A stretch of DNA of 64,000 bases from Acidobacteriota bacterium. Lineage in GTDB: Bacteria; Acidobacteriota; Holophagae; Thermotomaculales; Thermotomaculaceae. Every line of letters starts with the position of its first letter. The first letter of the stretch is position 1. A program made the translations under genes and the position numbers. The stretch lies in the NCBI GenBank assembly GCA_013152385.1, contig JAADGL010000053.1:1-64000 (forward strand), written 5' to 3'. The notes below the pieces were generated by a model. That model was not told the DNA's origin. It saw only the letters and a program-made list of their open reading frames with translations, and searched no databases. Positions 36,701 to 45,974 of the stretch are shown here, one piece after another.

Positions 36701-39605
36701 TGACACCACCCCGCCATCGACGCCCACCGGCCTTGCCGGGACCGTAACTTCCGATACGTCTGTACATTTAAGCTGGAATGCATCCACCGATACCGGCGGA
36801 TCCGGATTGAGCGGATATCAGGTTTTCCGAAATGACTATGGAAGTTATACCACTGTTCTTAAATTTGTTTCCGCACCGACACGGGTTTTTGACAATGACG
36901 GCCTGAAACCGGGAACCCAGTACCGCTACCGTATCCGTGCGGTGGATGGTGCCGGGAATGTTTCCACTTACTCCAACGAAGTAACTGTCACAACCACAAA
37001 CAGTGCGGTGGACACGGAACCACCGTCCATTCCCACCGGCCTTACCGGAACAGCACAGTCGGCTCAGGATATTTTTCTGCAGTGGAACCCCTCCACAGAC
37101 AATAAGGGAGTCGCGTCCTATGAAGTTTATCAGAATATCTCAGGGGGGCCCTTCGGCGACTCTCATTATCTTCTGAAAACCGTGGCCGCTCCCATGGTCA
37201 GTACACATATTACGGAAGATAAGGACGGCAATGCGCTGACACCTGCGACGGAATATTACTTTTCAGTCCGGGCAGTGGACACTTCCGATAACAAATCGGA
37301 TTTCAGCGCCGCTGCAACCGTAACAACCCCGGATGTGGCAAATGACACGACCCCTCCCGCCCCGCCTGCAAACCTGCATTTTGCAGAAGTCAGAAGTTTC
37401 CATATCGTCATTACGTTTGATGCGGCTGTGGACAACACCGGCGGAAGCGGAATCCGGCAGTATCATATTTACAGGAACGGCTCACCGGTTGCGGACATTT
37501 CCACCACCACCTACGAAGATACGGATGTCACGGAAGACCAGAGCTACAGCTACTACGTTGTTGCCGAAGATTTCGCAGGTAATCTGTCAGACCCCACAGA
37601 CACCATCACCACAACGGTTCCGGTGGAAGACCTCGTGGCACCGACCACACCTTCCGGGCTCAGTGCTGATATCAGCAGTACGGAAGTCACGTTGAATTGG
37701 AACATGAGTGTGGATGACGGCTCCGGTGTGGATTATTATGAAATTTACCGCACATATTCCAGCACTCCGTTCAAGGGGAAAACAACACCCATTGCCACCA
37801 CACCCTTCACCAGCTGGGCAGATAAGACCGTCACAGCCGGTTCCAGCTATCAATACAAGGTTCGGGCACTGGACCGGGCGGGGAACGCCTCTTCTTTCTC
37901 CCTGCTTAACGTGAATGTGCCGGAACAGAGCACCACCGACAATACAATCTATTTTCCTCATCTGGTTTCCGACAGCATGTGGTGGACCGGGTTTGCATTG
38001 GTAAACACCAGTGACTCCCCCGCCAACATCGGCTTTGAATTTTATTCGGCAACAGGAGAACCGGTTGCCACCCTTCCGGCATATACGGTTCTGGATGCGG
38101 GCCAGAAACTGGTTTTCACCATCCATGACCTCTTTGACGGGAATGTCCCGGCGGGAGCGGCATGGTGGAGAGTTACCTCCGACCAGCCACTCAATGGGTT
38201 CGAACTCTTCGGGACCAACGATGCGGAAGAAATGGTGGGTGTCAAAATTTCCAAGACACCTTCCAGCAAACTGCTCTTCCCCGCTGTCAAAGTAGATGAT
38301 ACCTATTGGACAGGGATCTCGCTGATCAACACCGGAGACTCGGACGGGACCGTAACTTTTTATGCTTACGACAAAGACGGAAACGAACTCAGCGGAACAA
38401 AAACCTGGCCATTGCCCGCACACGGTAAAATTGTGGATATCGCTCAGAACTTTTTTGAGGACCAGAGCCTGCCTGCAGGAACCGCAATCATTGAAGTGGT
38501 TTCGGACCGGCCGTGTATCGGATTTGAACTCTTCGGAACCCATGGAGACGAATCACAGGGAATCAGCAGCGGACTCGCCGGGCTGAGTGCGGTTCCGCTC
38601 AATGCAGACAGTGCCTTTCAACAGGCACCGAACATAAACAATAAGGCTGTCCCCGGAATTAAAGGCGGGGACACGCCCAACAACTTGACCGCCATTGTCC
38701 TCAATGCATCTTCCGTTGAACTGGATTGGGAAGTTCCGGATACCGGAGCACCGGATACGTATCAGGTATGGACCGCAACCGTCTCAAGCACCCCATTCGG
38801 GGACAGAGTGGATCTTGATACAGAACTGGGCGAAACAACATCCACAAGCTACATCGCCGGCGGACTTCAGGCAAATACGGAATATACTTTTGTGGTGGTC
38901 GGCGTTACCCAGGGAACACAATCCACACCCAGTAACAGCGTTACGGTTACCACACCGGCTGAAAGCGTACCGGAAGTATTCGCTTACATGGCACCCCGGC
39001 TGGAAGAGCTGAACGGCGGCGTTACCGAACTGCATATGGTAAACACCAGCAGTGAAAATGCATCCGTGACCCTGTCTTCCATTGACAACTCGGGGAAAGT
39101 GGTGGAAAGTACTGCCGTAACCATTCCGGGACAGGGAGAACTCGCCGTAAATGCAGGAGAAACCTTTACCATCACCACACAAATCAGCGGAATCCGCGTG
39201 GAATCAGACAGGAAACTCGTAGCATATGAGGTATTTGACAATGAAACAAGCGGCTACTATGACACTCTGTACATGTTCAGCAGAGGGATGAATAAAATTT
39301 ATTTCAGTCATATCGCACCCCAGACTGACTACTGGAACTCCTTCATTGCCATATGGAATCTCTCGGAATACTCAAACCTTGTAGATTTGATATTACACAA
39401 ACCGGATGGCAGTATTCTTTCCACCGTAAGTATTACAATTCCGGCAGGTGCCGTCTCTTCCGGTGAAATCCATGACTATGTTCCGGATGATGATATGGTA
39501 AAACAGATCGGATGGATTGAGGCTGTGGGACAATATCCTGTCAACGGCTACCTCGCATTCGGGCCGAAAAACGGTAAAACACTTGCCGCTATTGAAGCGG
39601 AATAA
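33741..39605 (+). CDS. giant secreted FG-GAP/fibronectin type III protein with WW modules
   Basis: 1954 residues. Signal peptide ends near residue 24 (VHADS). Residues about 45-600 contain some ten FG-GAP/VCBS repeats with calcium-binding DGDGDLDL loops, predicting a beta-propeller. Residues about 600-1390 carry some seven fibronectin type III domains (SWNASTDTGGSGL style, typical of bacterial cell-surface and polymer-binding proteins) with one Ig-like insert. Then come two WW modules (from about 1402 and 1510), another fn3 (about 1650-1740) and two more WW-related modules (from about 1746 and 1851). There is no sortase, PEP-CTERM or T9SS tail. GGGAGGT precedes the ATG at 33,741. Likely an adhesin or matrix protein. 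Confidence 0.88.
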   Translation: MRKIVETLLVILFSFAGGIAVHADSFTQLINTQYTVSGNQSTVFYFHGLKFVSPALGDFDGDGDLDLIVGNGDDYLTYFRNDGSATKLDPGAISPTIIKIPGETRLVPYPGDLDGDGDLDLVVGTASGKIYFVENTGVTNGMPDFVLDTTPIVTAISYCHPALNDADGDGDLDLFVGQGTAVAYYRNDGTATSPSFTLVQSNILSTTSINNLSPCFADIDGDGEAEMFCGQYNGQIAYYDKVVNGSTFSYNLVSSSYGGITVGEFSTCFFADTDNDSDLDIVCSDSGGKLRLYTSSGGTTPTYSLASDNFAYFDLGNNNSYKLIDMDGDGDLDMLATNGKVIAYFKNIGTDPANPNWELVTANLVSTTYDGLSLDTWDYDRDGDLDIIFGNSSGGIGLLENTGTASSPVFTEIYAGYRYTAESLFDGLKIEAPYSSIQMVDIDGDGDKDAIILSGWGTSAYYRNDDINLNQGGTDDTLDPWQPGNFVLIKHGASASSSYFPFGTGTNGRLAVWDLDGDGDPDFLSTNISSGISLFRNSGTPENASFSVETTNYAGINFDPEDANRPTVNIDMADLDGDGWPDLILGGASGGLEIYLNNAPDDTVAPDAPGNFTAVAVRDDRVKLQWDRVTDIGGTGVAKYVIKRDGVVVHEIPTPCPLTLIDTGLTQTTTYNYEITAVDRAGNESTAATASATTGLPPQLDHFNFIIPSGLENATFDVTVQAIDNYGYLFDSFNDTVTLTPSSGSISPTSVDLVNGQATVTLTFSDASATDEVTLTLTAENGSVSTPSGEIHLDIIPPDTPSLTQANPLDETDVQLVWSSVFDYGGSPSYYIDIYRNGTKIKTVDGSLISWTDNTVRSETTYSYKVQARDDAGNLSAFSNILQATTPAPANDETAPSIPQGLYKISAGTTSISIGWNPSTDTGGSGLYGYEVFRNGTQVGSVTTNYFSDSGLQESTDYTYFVRAVDNAGNRSNLSSGLTVTTAGGTADTTPPSTPTGLAGTVTSDTSVHLSWNASTDTGGSGLSGYQVFRNDYGSYTTVLKFVSAPTRVFDNDGLKPGTQYRYRIRAVDGAGNVSTYSNEVTVTTTNSAVDTEPPSIPTGLTGTAQSAQDIFLQWNPSTDNKGVASYEVYQNISGGPFGDSHYLLKTVAAPMVSTHITEDKDGNALTPATEYYFSVRAVDTSDNKSDFSAAATVTTPDVANDTTPPAPPANLHFAEVRSFHIVITFDAAVDNTGGSGIRQYHIYRNGSPVADISTTTYEDTDVTEDQSYSYYVVAEDFAGNLSDPTDTITTTVPVEDLVAPTTPSGLSADISSTEVTLNWNMSVDDGSGVDYYEIYRTYSSTPFKGKTTPIATTPFTSWADKTVTAGSSYQYKVRALDRAGNASSFSLLNVNVPEQSTTDNTIYFPHLVSDSMWWTGFALVNTSDSPANIGFEFYSATGEPVATLPAYTVLDAGQKLVFTIHDLFDGNVPAGAAWWRVTSDQPLNGFELFGTNDAEEMVGVKISKTPSSKLLFPAVKVDDTYWTGISLINTGDSDGTVTFYAYDKDGNELSGTKTWPLPAHGKIVDIAQNFFEDQSLPAGTAIIEVVSDRPCIGFELFGTHGDESQGISSGLAGLSAVPLNADSAFQQAPNINNKAVPGIKGGDTPNNLTAIVLNASSVELDWEVPDTGAPDTYQVWTATVSSTPFGDRVDLDTELGETTSTSYIAGGLQANTEYTFVVVGVTQGTQSTPSNSVTVTTPAESVPEVFAYMAPRLEELNGGVTELHMVNTSSENASVTLSSIDNSGKVVESTAVTIPGQGELAVNAGETFTITTQISGIRVESDRKLVAYEVFDNETSGYYDTLYMFSRGMNKIYFSHIAPQTDYWNSFIAIWNLSEYSNLVDLILHKPDGSILSTVSITIPAGAVSSGEIHDYVPDDDMVKQIGWIEAVGQYPVNGYLAFGPKNGKTLAAIEAE

Positions 39606-39606
39606 G

Positions 39607-39639
39607 AAAAAAGGGGGAACCGGCCGGTTCCCCCTTTTC
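39607..39639. terminator. perfect palindromic terminator after the giant protein
   Basis: GGGGGAACCGG/CCGGTTCCCCC (39613-39634) flanked by A-run and T-run, so it can work in both directions. It begins two bases after the stop codon. Confidence 0.9.
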
Positions 39640-39748
39640 ATTCATTTGATAACAGAAATTTCACATTTCACCATCATCCGTATATCAACTTGCCTGTTAT
39701 TGCCTGCTGAAAAAGGCCTTCGCTAATATTTCTTACATTTAACACCAT

Positions 39749-39785
39749 GGAAAGAGCCCCCGGGTTCGGGGGCTCTTTCCATTTT
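39749..39785. terminator. second terminator-type hairpin between convergent genes
   Basis: A 14-bp stem (GGAAAGAGCCCCC with GGGGGCTCTTTCC, 39749-39780), then ATTTTAAT on the plus strand. It probably serves the leftward fadL-like gene ending at 39,810 or insulates the two units. A third of the intergenic space is otherwise unremarkable. Confidence 0.75.
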
Positions 39786-39809
39786 AATAAAAAATAATGT
39801 GAATAAGCA

Positions 39810-41132
39810 TCAGAAACGGTGATGATAGCTGATTGAAAACCCGGTCTGGCTGAGATCGTAAAGGCCGGAAGTATCCAAATGTTCAATATATCCCGGCATC
39901 AGCGGGTTTATCTGATATTCCTGGCCCGGGACATCATGATCATGAAAACTTTTGAACTGAAGTGCCAGGCTCCAACCGTTTCCCTTGTCCAAATATGAAA
40001 TTCCCAATGAAATCCAGAATTTCTCACTGGTGGGCATTGCGGGACTCATATCTCCATAGGGGATGCTGTCCGAACCGTAGCGCATTCCACCCATCAGATG
40101 AATTTTCCGGGTTGCGACATAGTCCAATGAAAATCCGTAAACCGTCATGTCCGACCACTTTTCCGTCATACCGCGGTCAATGGCAGAAGGCGTGGATGCA
40201 GTATAATCAAAAAAAGGAACGGCAATATCCGAAAACATGTAGGTTCCCAGATCCATTTCAATTACCCAGCGGTTACTGGGCCGGAAACTGATACCCAGTG
40301 TTGCACTGGCCGGCATCTGGAAAACCGTACTCATCGTTGCACCGATATTTCCGAATTCACGATTGAAGGACTCAACCGCATTGGGGATATCCAACAATGT
40401 ATACTGATGAAAAGAAACAGGCTTGTTGGAAAAAGAAAAATCGGTTTCACTCTTATAGACTACGGAAACCGACCACCGCTTGAACACGTCCCAGCTCATG
40501 CCGATGGTGAAACCGGTTCCGGTATCGGATTCGTCAATACCGCCGACAGCCTCATAGAAGCCCAGCAGATTGTTGTCTTCCCCCCCAAGGTAATTGTAGT
40601 ACGGGGCAACCATATTATTCTCGTACTTCAACGTGGTGTTGCTGTAGTCCAGTGACATCCCGATTCTAAAACGCTCACTCAACCGATACCCTGCACCGAA
40701 AGAAAGTGTGTTTGTCATCAGCTGAAAACGCGAAGCGGCAAAGCGGCCGGGAAAACTGCTTCCCCACGCGTTATCCAGAATCGCCGGTGTGGTAAGGCCG
40801 AACCCCAAAGTTAAATTTTCTCCCATCGGAAGGGTAAAAAACATGCTGACCGGAAGCAGAATCTTTTTTGCCGCATCATATTCATTCCCACTTTCGGTGG
40901 AATATGCCAGACTGGGAAACTGCAAACCGAGAGTTCCTTCAAAATCCCTGTGCCGGACCAGTGAAAGGCCGGCCGGATTATAAAACAATGCGGACCCGTC
41001 TCGAACCGAGTCCACCAGTATCCCGGCCTTCCCGGTACCGGATGCCCCCTGATCCACCAGAAACATGGAATCCGCCCGGGAAATTCCGGGCAATACCAGC
41101 AGTACTGCAATGATGACAAACATTTTTTTCAT
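39810..41132 (-). CDS. FadL/TodX-family outer-membrane transport protein
   Basis: 440 residues. Signal peptide ends at SRADS. The N-terminal FLVDQGASGTGKAGILVDSVRDGSALFYNPAGLSL is the family signature (the GxxxAFVVVADDASALFYNPAGL hatch region of FadL). The remainder is a series of amphipathic strands ending with Phe (SISYHHRF), as needed for outer-membrane insertion. It would import long-chain fatty acids or other hydrophobic compounds. It overlaps ackA by 4 bp, in a unit with a 3-hydroxyacyl-CoA dehydrogenase, which suits lipid or aromatic catabolism. Confidence 0.9.
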   Translation of the reverse strand: MKKMFVIIAVLLVLPGISRADSMFLVDQGASGTGKAGILVDSVRDGSALFYNPAGLSLVRHRDFEGTLGLQFPSLAYSTESGNEYDAAKKILLPVSMFFTLPMGENLTLGFGLTTPAILDNAWGSSFPGRFAASRFQLMTNTLSFGAGYRLSERFRIGMSLDYSNTTLKYENNMVAPYYNYLGGEDNNLLGFYEAVGGIDESDTGTGFTIGMSWDVFKRWSVSVVYKSETDFSFSNKPVSFHQYTLLDIPNAVESFNREFGNIGATMSTVFQMPASATLGISFRPSNRWVIEMDLGTYMFSDIAVPFFDYTASTPSAIDRGMTEKWSDMTVYGFSLDYVATRKIHLMGGMRYGSDSIPYGDMSPAMPTSEKFWISLGISYLDKGNGWSLALQFKSFHDHDVPGQEYQINPLMPGYIEHLDTSGLYDLSQTGFSISYHHRF

Positions 41133-42340
41133 GTAGTTTTGCTCTCCTTCACGATTTTTTCCGTATCCAGCGCAATGACCAGTTCCTCATCGGTGGGAAT
41201 GACAAACACATCCACCCGTGATTTTTCAGAACTGATTTTCCGTGCCTTGCCGCTTTTTTCTTCATTTTTCTTTTTGTCCAGCGTAATCCCGAGAAAATCC
41301 AGGCCTTCACAAACCGTTTTTCTTAAAAAAGAACTGTTTTCCCCGACTCCGGCGGTAAAAATCAGAGAATCCAAACCACCCATAGCTGCCGCATAGGCTC
41401 CGACATATTTTCGAATCCGATAACAGTACACATCCATGGCAAGTTTTGCCCGCTTGTTGCCGGCTTCCATTTCTTCTTCCAGATCCCGGACATCTCCGGA
41501 CAAACCGGAAATTCCCATAAGCCCACTGTGCTTATTCAGGAGGGAATCCGCTTCCGATTTTGACAGTTCCTGCAGCCCCATGATATAAAGAATGATTGCC
41601 GGGTCCATGTCCCCGCAGCGACTGCCCATCACAAGGCCTTCAAGGGGGGTAAATCCCATGGAAGTGTCCACCGACTTCCCATCCACAATAGCAGCCATAC
41701 TGGCCCCGTTGCCAATATGGGCAGTAATGATTTTTTTGCCTTTTGCGCCGTCTTTATAAAATTTGGTGAGATGTTCACTGACATACCGATGGGAAGTTCC
41801 GTGAAATCCGTAGCGGCGGATCTGGTAGCGTTTATAAAACACATAGGGCAAAGCATAAATATATGCCTTCTTCGGCATGGACGAATGGAAAGCCGTGTCA
41901 AACACCCCGACATGCGGCCGACCCGCCAGTACCCGTTCCGCCGCTTCAATCCCCTTCAGGTTCGGCGGGTTGTGCAGAGGGGCCAGTTTGAAATTTTCCC
42001 GGAGTTTATCCTTTACCTCCTTGGTAATCAGCATGGAATTTTTAAACTCTTCGCCTCCGTGAACCACCCGATGGCCCACCGCGTCAATTTCATCAAAAGA
42101 TTTTAGAATCTTTAAATCCTTGTCTTTCATCAGTTCCAGAACCGCACCGATGGCAGCTGTATGGTCCAGAATTTCCTTTGTCAGTTTCTTTTTCTTTCCA
42201 TTGCTGGTGGCAATGGAAATAATTGAAGAAGCCATACCGATCCGCTCCACAGAGCCCTTCGCCAGTTTCTCTCTGTTTTTTGTGTTAATTAACTGATACT
42301 TCACACTGGAAGAACCGCAATTCAATGTTAAAATAATCAT
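41129..42340 (-). CDS. ackA: acetate kinase (acetokinase family)
   Basis: 403 residues. MIILTLNCGSSSVKYQLI and the substrate-site motif GFHGTSHRYVSEH identify the acetokinase family, and GVGENSSFLRK near the end completes the ATP site. It converts acetyl phosphate and ADP to acetate and ATP. No phosphotransacetylase gene is adjacent. Propionate or butyrate use cannot be excluded, but length and motifs match AckA. Overlaps both neighbours by 4 bp, so hbd-type dehydrogenase, ackA and fadL-like are one operon. Confidence 0.93.
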   Translation of the reverse strand: MIILTLNCGSSSVKYQLINTKNREKLAKGSVERIGMASSIISIATSNGKKKKLTKEILDHTAAIGAVLELMKDKDLKILKSFDEIDAVGHRVVHGGEEFKNSMLITKEVKDKLRENFKLAPLHNPPNLKGIEAAERVLAGRPHVGVFDTAFHSSMPKKAYIYALPYVFYKRYQIRRYGFHGTSHRYVSEHLTKFYKDGAKGKKIITAHIGNGASMAAIVDGKSVDTSMGFTPLEGLVMGSRCGDMDPAIILYIMGLQELSKSEADSLLNKHSGLMGISGLSGDVRDLEEEMEAGNKRAKLAMDVYCYRIRKYVGAYAAAMGGLDSLIFTAGVGENSSFLRKTVCEGLDFLGITLDKKKNEEKSGKARKISSEKSRVDVFVIPTDEELVIALDTEKIVKESKTT

Positions 42341-43212
42341 GACGACACCTTTTTCCCGTCTTTGTCGTATTTAAAAAACCCTTCAAGGGTTTTCATTCCG
42401 AGCTTCTGCTCCCGCACATGACGCCTGAGCAGCGGACAGGGACGATATTTCGCCTCACCGAGCTCATGAAACAGGGATTCCATCCAGCCCAGCAAAACAT
42501 CCAATCCGATAAAATCAGCCAGCGCCAGCGGCCCCATGGAGAGATCAAATCCGAGGCGAATCGCCTTGTCAATGTCCTCTGCAGATGCCAGCCCCTCCAT
42601 TAAAACGTGCATCGCTTCATTGAGAAGGGGCAAAATCACCCGGGTGGTCACATAACCGGGATATTCGAAAACTTCAATATACTGGCGGTCCAGCGTGTTC
42701 AAAAGCTTTCTCGTGGCATCAACTGTTTCGGAACTGGTCCGATGCCCTTTCACCACTTCCACCACCGGCACTTTATAAACCGGATGCAGAAAATGAAGCC
42801 CGATGAGCCGTGCCGGATTCCGCAGAACTTTGGAAACTTCGGTCACACTGATGGTCGTTGTCGTCATAATCAGCAGTGCCTCATCGTCACTGATCATATC
42901 CAGCTTTTTCATCAGATCGCGCTTTTCTTCCAGCTCCTCTCCCTTGGATTCAAAAAATACCGAAGCCTGAGCCAGATCCGCTTTTACTGTTGTTGTAACA
43001 ATCCTGCTCAACGCCGCACGTTTCTCGTTTTCCGTCATTCCCCACTTTTCGATTTCCCGGTCTATTGAAAATGACATGCCATCAATCGCACTCTTAAGCG
43101 CCGCACGGTTTTCATCATAAATTATGACATCCAAGGCATTTCGGGCCAGTGTCAGCGCGATTCCCTGGGCGATGGTTCCCGTGCCGACCAGTGCAACAAG
43201 GTTTTGTTTCAT
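42337..43212 (-). CDS. 3-hydroxyacyl-CoA (3-hydroxybutyryl-CoA) dehydrogenase
   Basis: 291 residues. The N-terminal Rossmann motif VALVGTGTIAQGIALTLA binds NAD, and the second domain has the catalytic His in GLHFLHPVYKVPVVEVV. In most family members this reads HFFNP. Here the Asn is His, an uncommon change near the active site. C-terminal helical dimerisation domain is complete (GPLALADFIGLDV). Likely acts in beta-oxidation or the butyrate/crotonyl-CoA pathway, reducing acetoacetyl-CoA or oxidising 3-hydroxyacyl-CoA. Start ATG at 43,212 with GAGGGG upstream; the longer frame would need TTG. Confidence 0.9.
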   Translation of the reverse strand: MKQNLVALVGTGTIAQGIALTLARNALDVIIYDENRAALKSAIDGMSFSIDREIEKWGMTENEKRAALSRIVTTTVKADLAQASVFFESKGEELEEKRDLMKKLDMISDDEALLIMTTTTISVTEVSKVLRNPARLIGLHFLHPVYKVPVVEVVKGHRTSSETVDATRKLLNTLDRQYIEVFEYPGYVTTRVILPLLNEAMHVLMEGLASAEDIDKAIRLGFDLSMGPLALADFIGLDVLLGWMESLFHELGEAKYRPCPLLRRHVREQKLGMKTLEGFFKYDKDGKKVSS

Positions 43213-43229
43213 AATCAACCCCTCACCGA

Positions 43230-43276
43230 TAAAACTTCACCGGCATTGTAGCATACCGCCTGCGCTGTGTTATGAT
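43230..43276. promoter_or_regulatory. divergent promoter region between the dehydrogenase operon and polA
   Basis: Plus strand: an extended -10 TGTTATGAT (TATGAT at 43271-43276) with a TTGTAG 19 bp upstream would start polA transcription near 43,283. Minus strand: an extended -10 TGCTACAAT overlaps the same TTGTAG and could serve the dehydrogenase operon. Both are suggestive rather than strong. Confidence 0.4.
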
Positions 43277-43334
43277 TTTCAGGACAGATTATGAATTCAT
43301 GAAGATGAAATCCGGGATAACAAAAGGAGACATC

Positions 43335-45974
43335 ATGGCTGAAAAATTGTATCTTATCGATTCATACGCCCATATTTTTCGTTCTTATTATGCAATTCGA
43401 AACCTGACCAACAACGCCGTATTCGGTTTCACCCGAACCCTGATGATGCTGATTCAGCAATTCCAGCCCCGCTACATGGTGGCAGTGTTCGATTCCAAAG
43501 GCCCCACTTTCCGCCATGAAATGTATCCGCAATACAAGGCCAACCGGAAAAAGATGCCGGACGATCTCCGGGAACAGATTCCCCTTGTTCACGAAGTAGT
43601 GGATGCCTTCGGGCTGCCCAAAACCGAACTTTCCGGATTTGAAGCCGATGACCTCATCGCCACCCTTGCCCACGAGGGGCGGAAAGCCGGATTTGAGGTT
43701 TACATCGTATCCTCCGACAAAGACCTGTTTCAACTGGTCGGGAACGGTGTATACATGCTGGACCCCAGGAAAGAATACCTGATCATGGACGAAAAAGCCG
43801 TGGCTGAAACCTTCGGGGTACCGCCGGAAAAAGTCGCCGAAGTACTGGCACTGATGGGAGACAGCTCCGACAATGTCCCCGGTGCAAAAGGTATCGGCCC
43901 CAAAACCGCAATCCAGCTGATCAAAGCCTTCGGCTCCATTGAAGGCATTTACAGTAATCTTGACCAGCTGAAAGGGAAAAAACGGGAGAATCTGGAACAA
44001 AGCCGGGAACTGGTAAAATTGTCACGGGAACTGGTCACCCTGAGGCCCGCCCCCGAACCTCCCATTCCACTGAACGCCTGCCGGTTCACACCGCCCGAAC
44101 CGGAACAGCTGATTCCGGTATTCAAAAAACTCAACTTCCACGCCCTTCTCAAAGAAATCGGTGGCGCTGAGCCCCGGGAAAACATCAAAACCGATTACAG
44201 GGTGTTGAATACACCGGACGAAGTGGATGAACTGGCCCGGGAACTGGCCCGGAAACCTTTTTTCGCATTTGATTTTGAAACCTGCTCACTGGACACCATA
44301 GCACCGGAAATTGCGGGAATTTCTTTCTCTGCGGAAGCGGGAAAAGCAGTGTATATCCCGTTTGTGTCAAGAGGACAAACGCTGCTGGACTGCAAAAAAA
44401 CCCTCCGGAAACTGAAATCTGTCCTGGAAAACCCGAAAATCGGAAAAATCGGGCATAACATTAAATATGAATATGAAGTTCTGCATGCAAAAGGCATTCA
44501 CCTCACAGGTATCCGGGATGATTCAATGGTTCAAAGTTATCTTTTAAACGCCGGAATGCGCCACCACAGCCTGGACGAAACCGCCGCACGGGTACTGAAC
44601 CGCCGCACAACCACTTTTAAGGAACTCACCGGCGGACTCAGCTTTTGTGAACTCCCGGTGGAAAAGGTGGTGGACTATGCCTGCGAAGACTCCGACATCG
44701 CCCTGCAGCTCGCGGAATACTTCCGCCCCCGGATTGAAGCGGAAGGCCTCATGCCCCTCTACGAGGAAATTGAACGGCCACTGATTCCGGTGCTGGGGGA
44801 AATGGAACAGGCGGGTGTCCTTGTGGATCGTGACTTTCTCCGGCAGCTTTCCGCTGAATTTTCCGGTAAACTCCGGATACTGGAACAACAGATTTACAAA
44901 GCTGCCGGAGTGGAATTCAACATTAATTCCCCGAAACAGATGGGCTTTATCCTCTTTGAAAAGATGGGACTGCCGATCCTGAAAAAAACCAGAAAAACAA
45001 AAAGCTATTCCACCAGCCATGAAGTCCTGGAAGAACTGGCCGCAAGTCACGATATCGCACGGCTCATCGTGGAATACCGGATGTTCTCCAAACTCAAATC
45101 CACTTACGTGGACGCATTGCCTGAAATGATTCACCCGAAAACCGGCCGGATTCACACCTCATACAACCAGACTGTTGCCGCCACCGGCCGCCTGTCTTCC
45201 TCCGACCCCAACCTTCAGAACATCCCTATTCGTTCCAAAGAGGGAATACGAATCCGGGAAGCATTCATCGCACCACCGGGAATGCAGCTTCTTTCCGCCG
45301 ACTACAGTCAGGTGGAACTCCGGGTACTGGCACATCTCTCAAAAGACGAAACCCTGATTCAGGCGTTTCGGGATGGAGAGGACATTCACACCCGTACGGC
45401 TTCCGAACTGTTCAATGTACCGCTTGAAGCCGTCACTTCAGAGCTCCGCAGCCGGGCCAAGGCAATTAACTTCGGTGTTGTATACGGAAAACGGGAATTC
45501 TCCATGGCAAAAGAACTGGGTATCAGCGTAAAAGAAGCCCGGGACTTCATTACCCATTATTTTGAACGGATGCCGCGGGTCAAACAGTTCATTGACGAAA
45601 TAATCGAAACAACGAAAAAAACCGGGGAAATTTCCACACTGTTCGGCCGGAAACGGAAAATTCCGGAAATCAACAGCAAAAACGGAAATCTCCGCCAAAG
45701 CGGAGAACGGATGGCGGTGAACACCCCCATCCAGGGAACCGCCGCCGATATCATCAAAAAAGCGATGATCACCATTCACAACCGCCTTGAAACGTCGGCA
45801 CTCAACGCGCGCATGATCATGCAAGTCCATGATGAACTGATTTTTGAAGTTGCCGACGCCGATATTGAGCCTCTGAGCCGGCTGGTCACCGAAGAAATGG
45901 AACAAATCGTTGACATGGCTGTACCGCTGAAAGTAAATATCGGTATCGGGCCGAACTGGGCAAACACAAAATAA
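43335..45974 (+). CDS. polA: DNA polymerase I
   Basis: 879 residues with all three modules. The 5' nuclease (residues 1-290, PTFRHEMYPQYKANR) is complete. The 3'-5' exonuclease (about 300-480) has DFETCSLD (motif I) and YACEDSD (motif III), but motif II reads NIKYEYEV where E. coli has NLKYDRG, so a catalytic Asp position is Glu. Proofreading may be altered, which is a guess. The polymerase domain has DYSQVELR and QVHDELIFE. The start at 43,335 is fixed by AAAGGAGA upstream. Confidence 0.96.
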   Translation: MAEKLYLIDSYAHIFRSYYAIRNLTNNAVFGFTRTLMMLIQQFQPRYMVAVFDSKGPTFRHEMYPQYKANRKKMPDDLREQIPLVHEVVDAFGLPKTELSGFEADDLIATLAHEGRKAGFEVYIVSSDKDLFQLVGNGVYMLDPRKEYLIMDEKAVAETFGVPPEKVAEVLALMGDSSDNVPGAKGIGPKTAIQLIKAFGSIEGIYSNLDQLKGKKRENLEQSRELVKLSRELVTLRPAPEPPIPLNACRFTPPEPEQLIPVFKKLNFHALLKEIGGAEPRENIKTDYRVLNTPDEVDELARELARKPFFAFDFETCSLDTIAPEIAGISFSAEAGKAVYIPFVSRGQTLLDCKKTLRKLKSVLENPKIGKIGHNIKYEYEVLHAKGIHLTGIRDDSMVQSYLLNAGMRHHSLDETAARVLNRRTTTFKELTGGLSFCELPVEKVVDYACEDSDIALQLAEYFRPRIEAEGLMPLYEEIERPLIPVLGEMEQAGVLVDRDFLRQLSAEFSGKLRILEQQIYKAAGVEFNINSPKQMGFILFEKMGLPILKKTRKTKSYSTSHEVLEELAASHDIARLIVEYRMFSKLKSTYVDALPEMIHPKTGRIHTSYNQTVAATGRLSSSDPNLQNIPIRSKEGIRIREAFIAPPGMQLLSADYSQVELRVLAHLSKDETLIQAFRDGEDIHTRTASELFNVPLEAVTSELRSRAKAINFGVVYGKREFSMAKELGISVKEARDFITHYFERMPRVKQFIDEIIETTKKTGEISTLFGRKRKIPEINSKNGNLRQSGERMAVNTPIQGTAADIIKKAMITIHNRLETSALNARMIMQVHDELIFEVADADIEPLSRLVTEEMEQIVDMAVPLKVNIGIGPNWANTK

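Noticed and set aside
33741-37000. direct DNA repeats such as GACGGAGACGGAGA
   Set aside because: They encode calcium-binding DGDGD loops of FG-GAP repeats and are explained by the protein.
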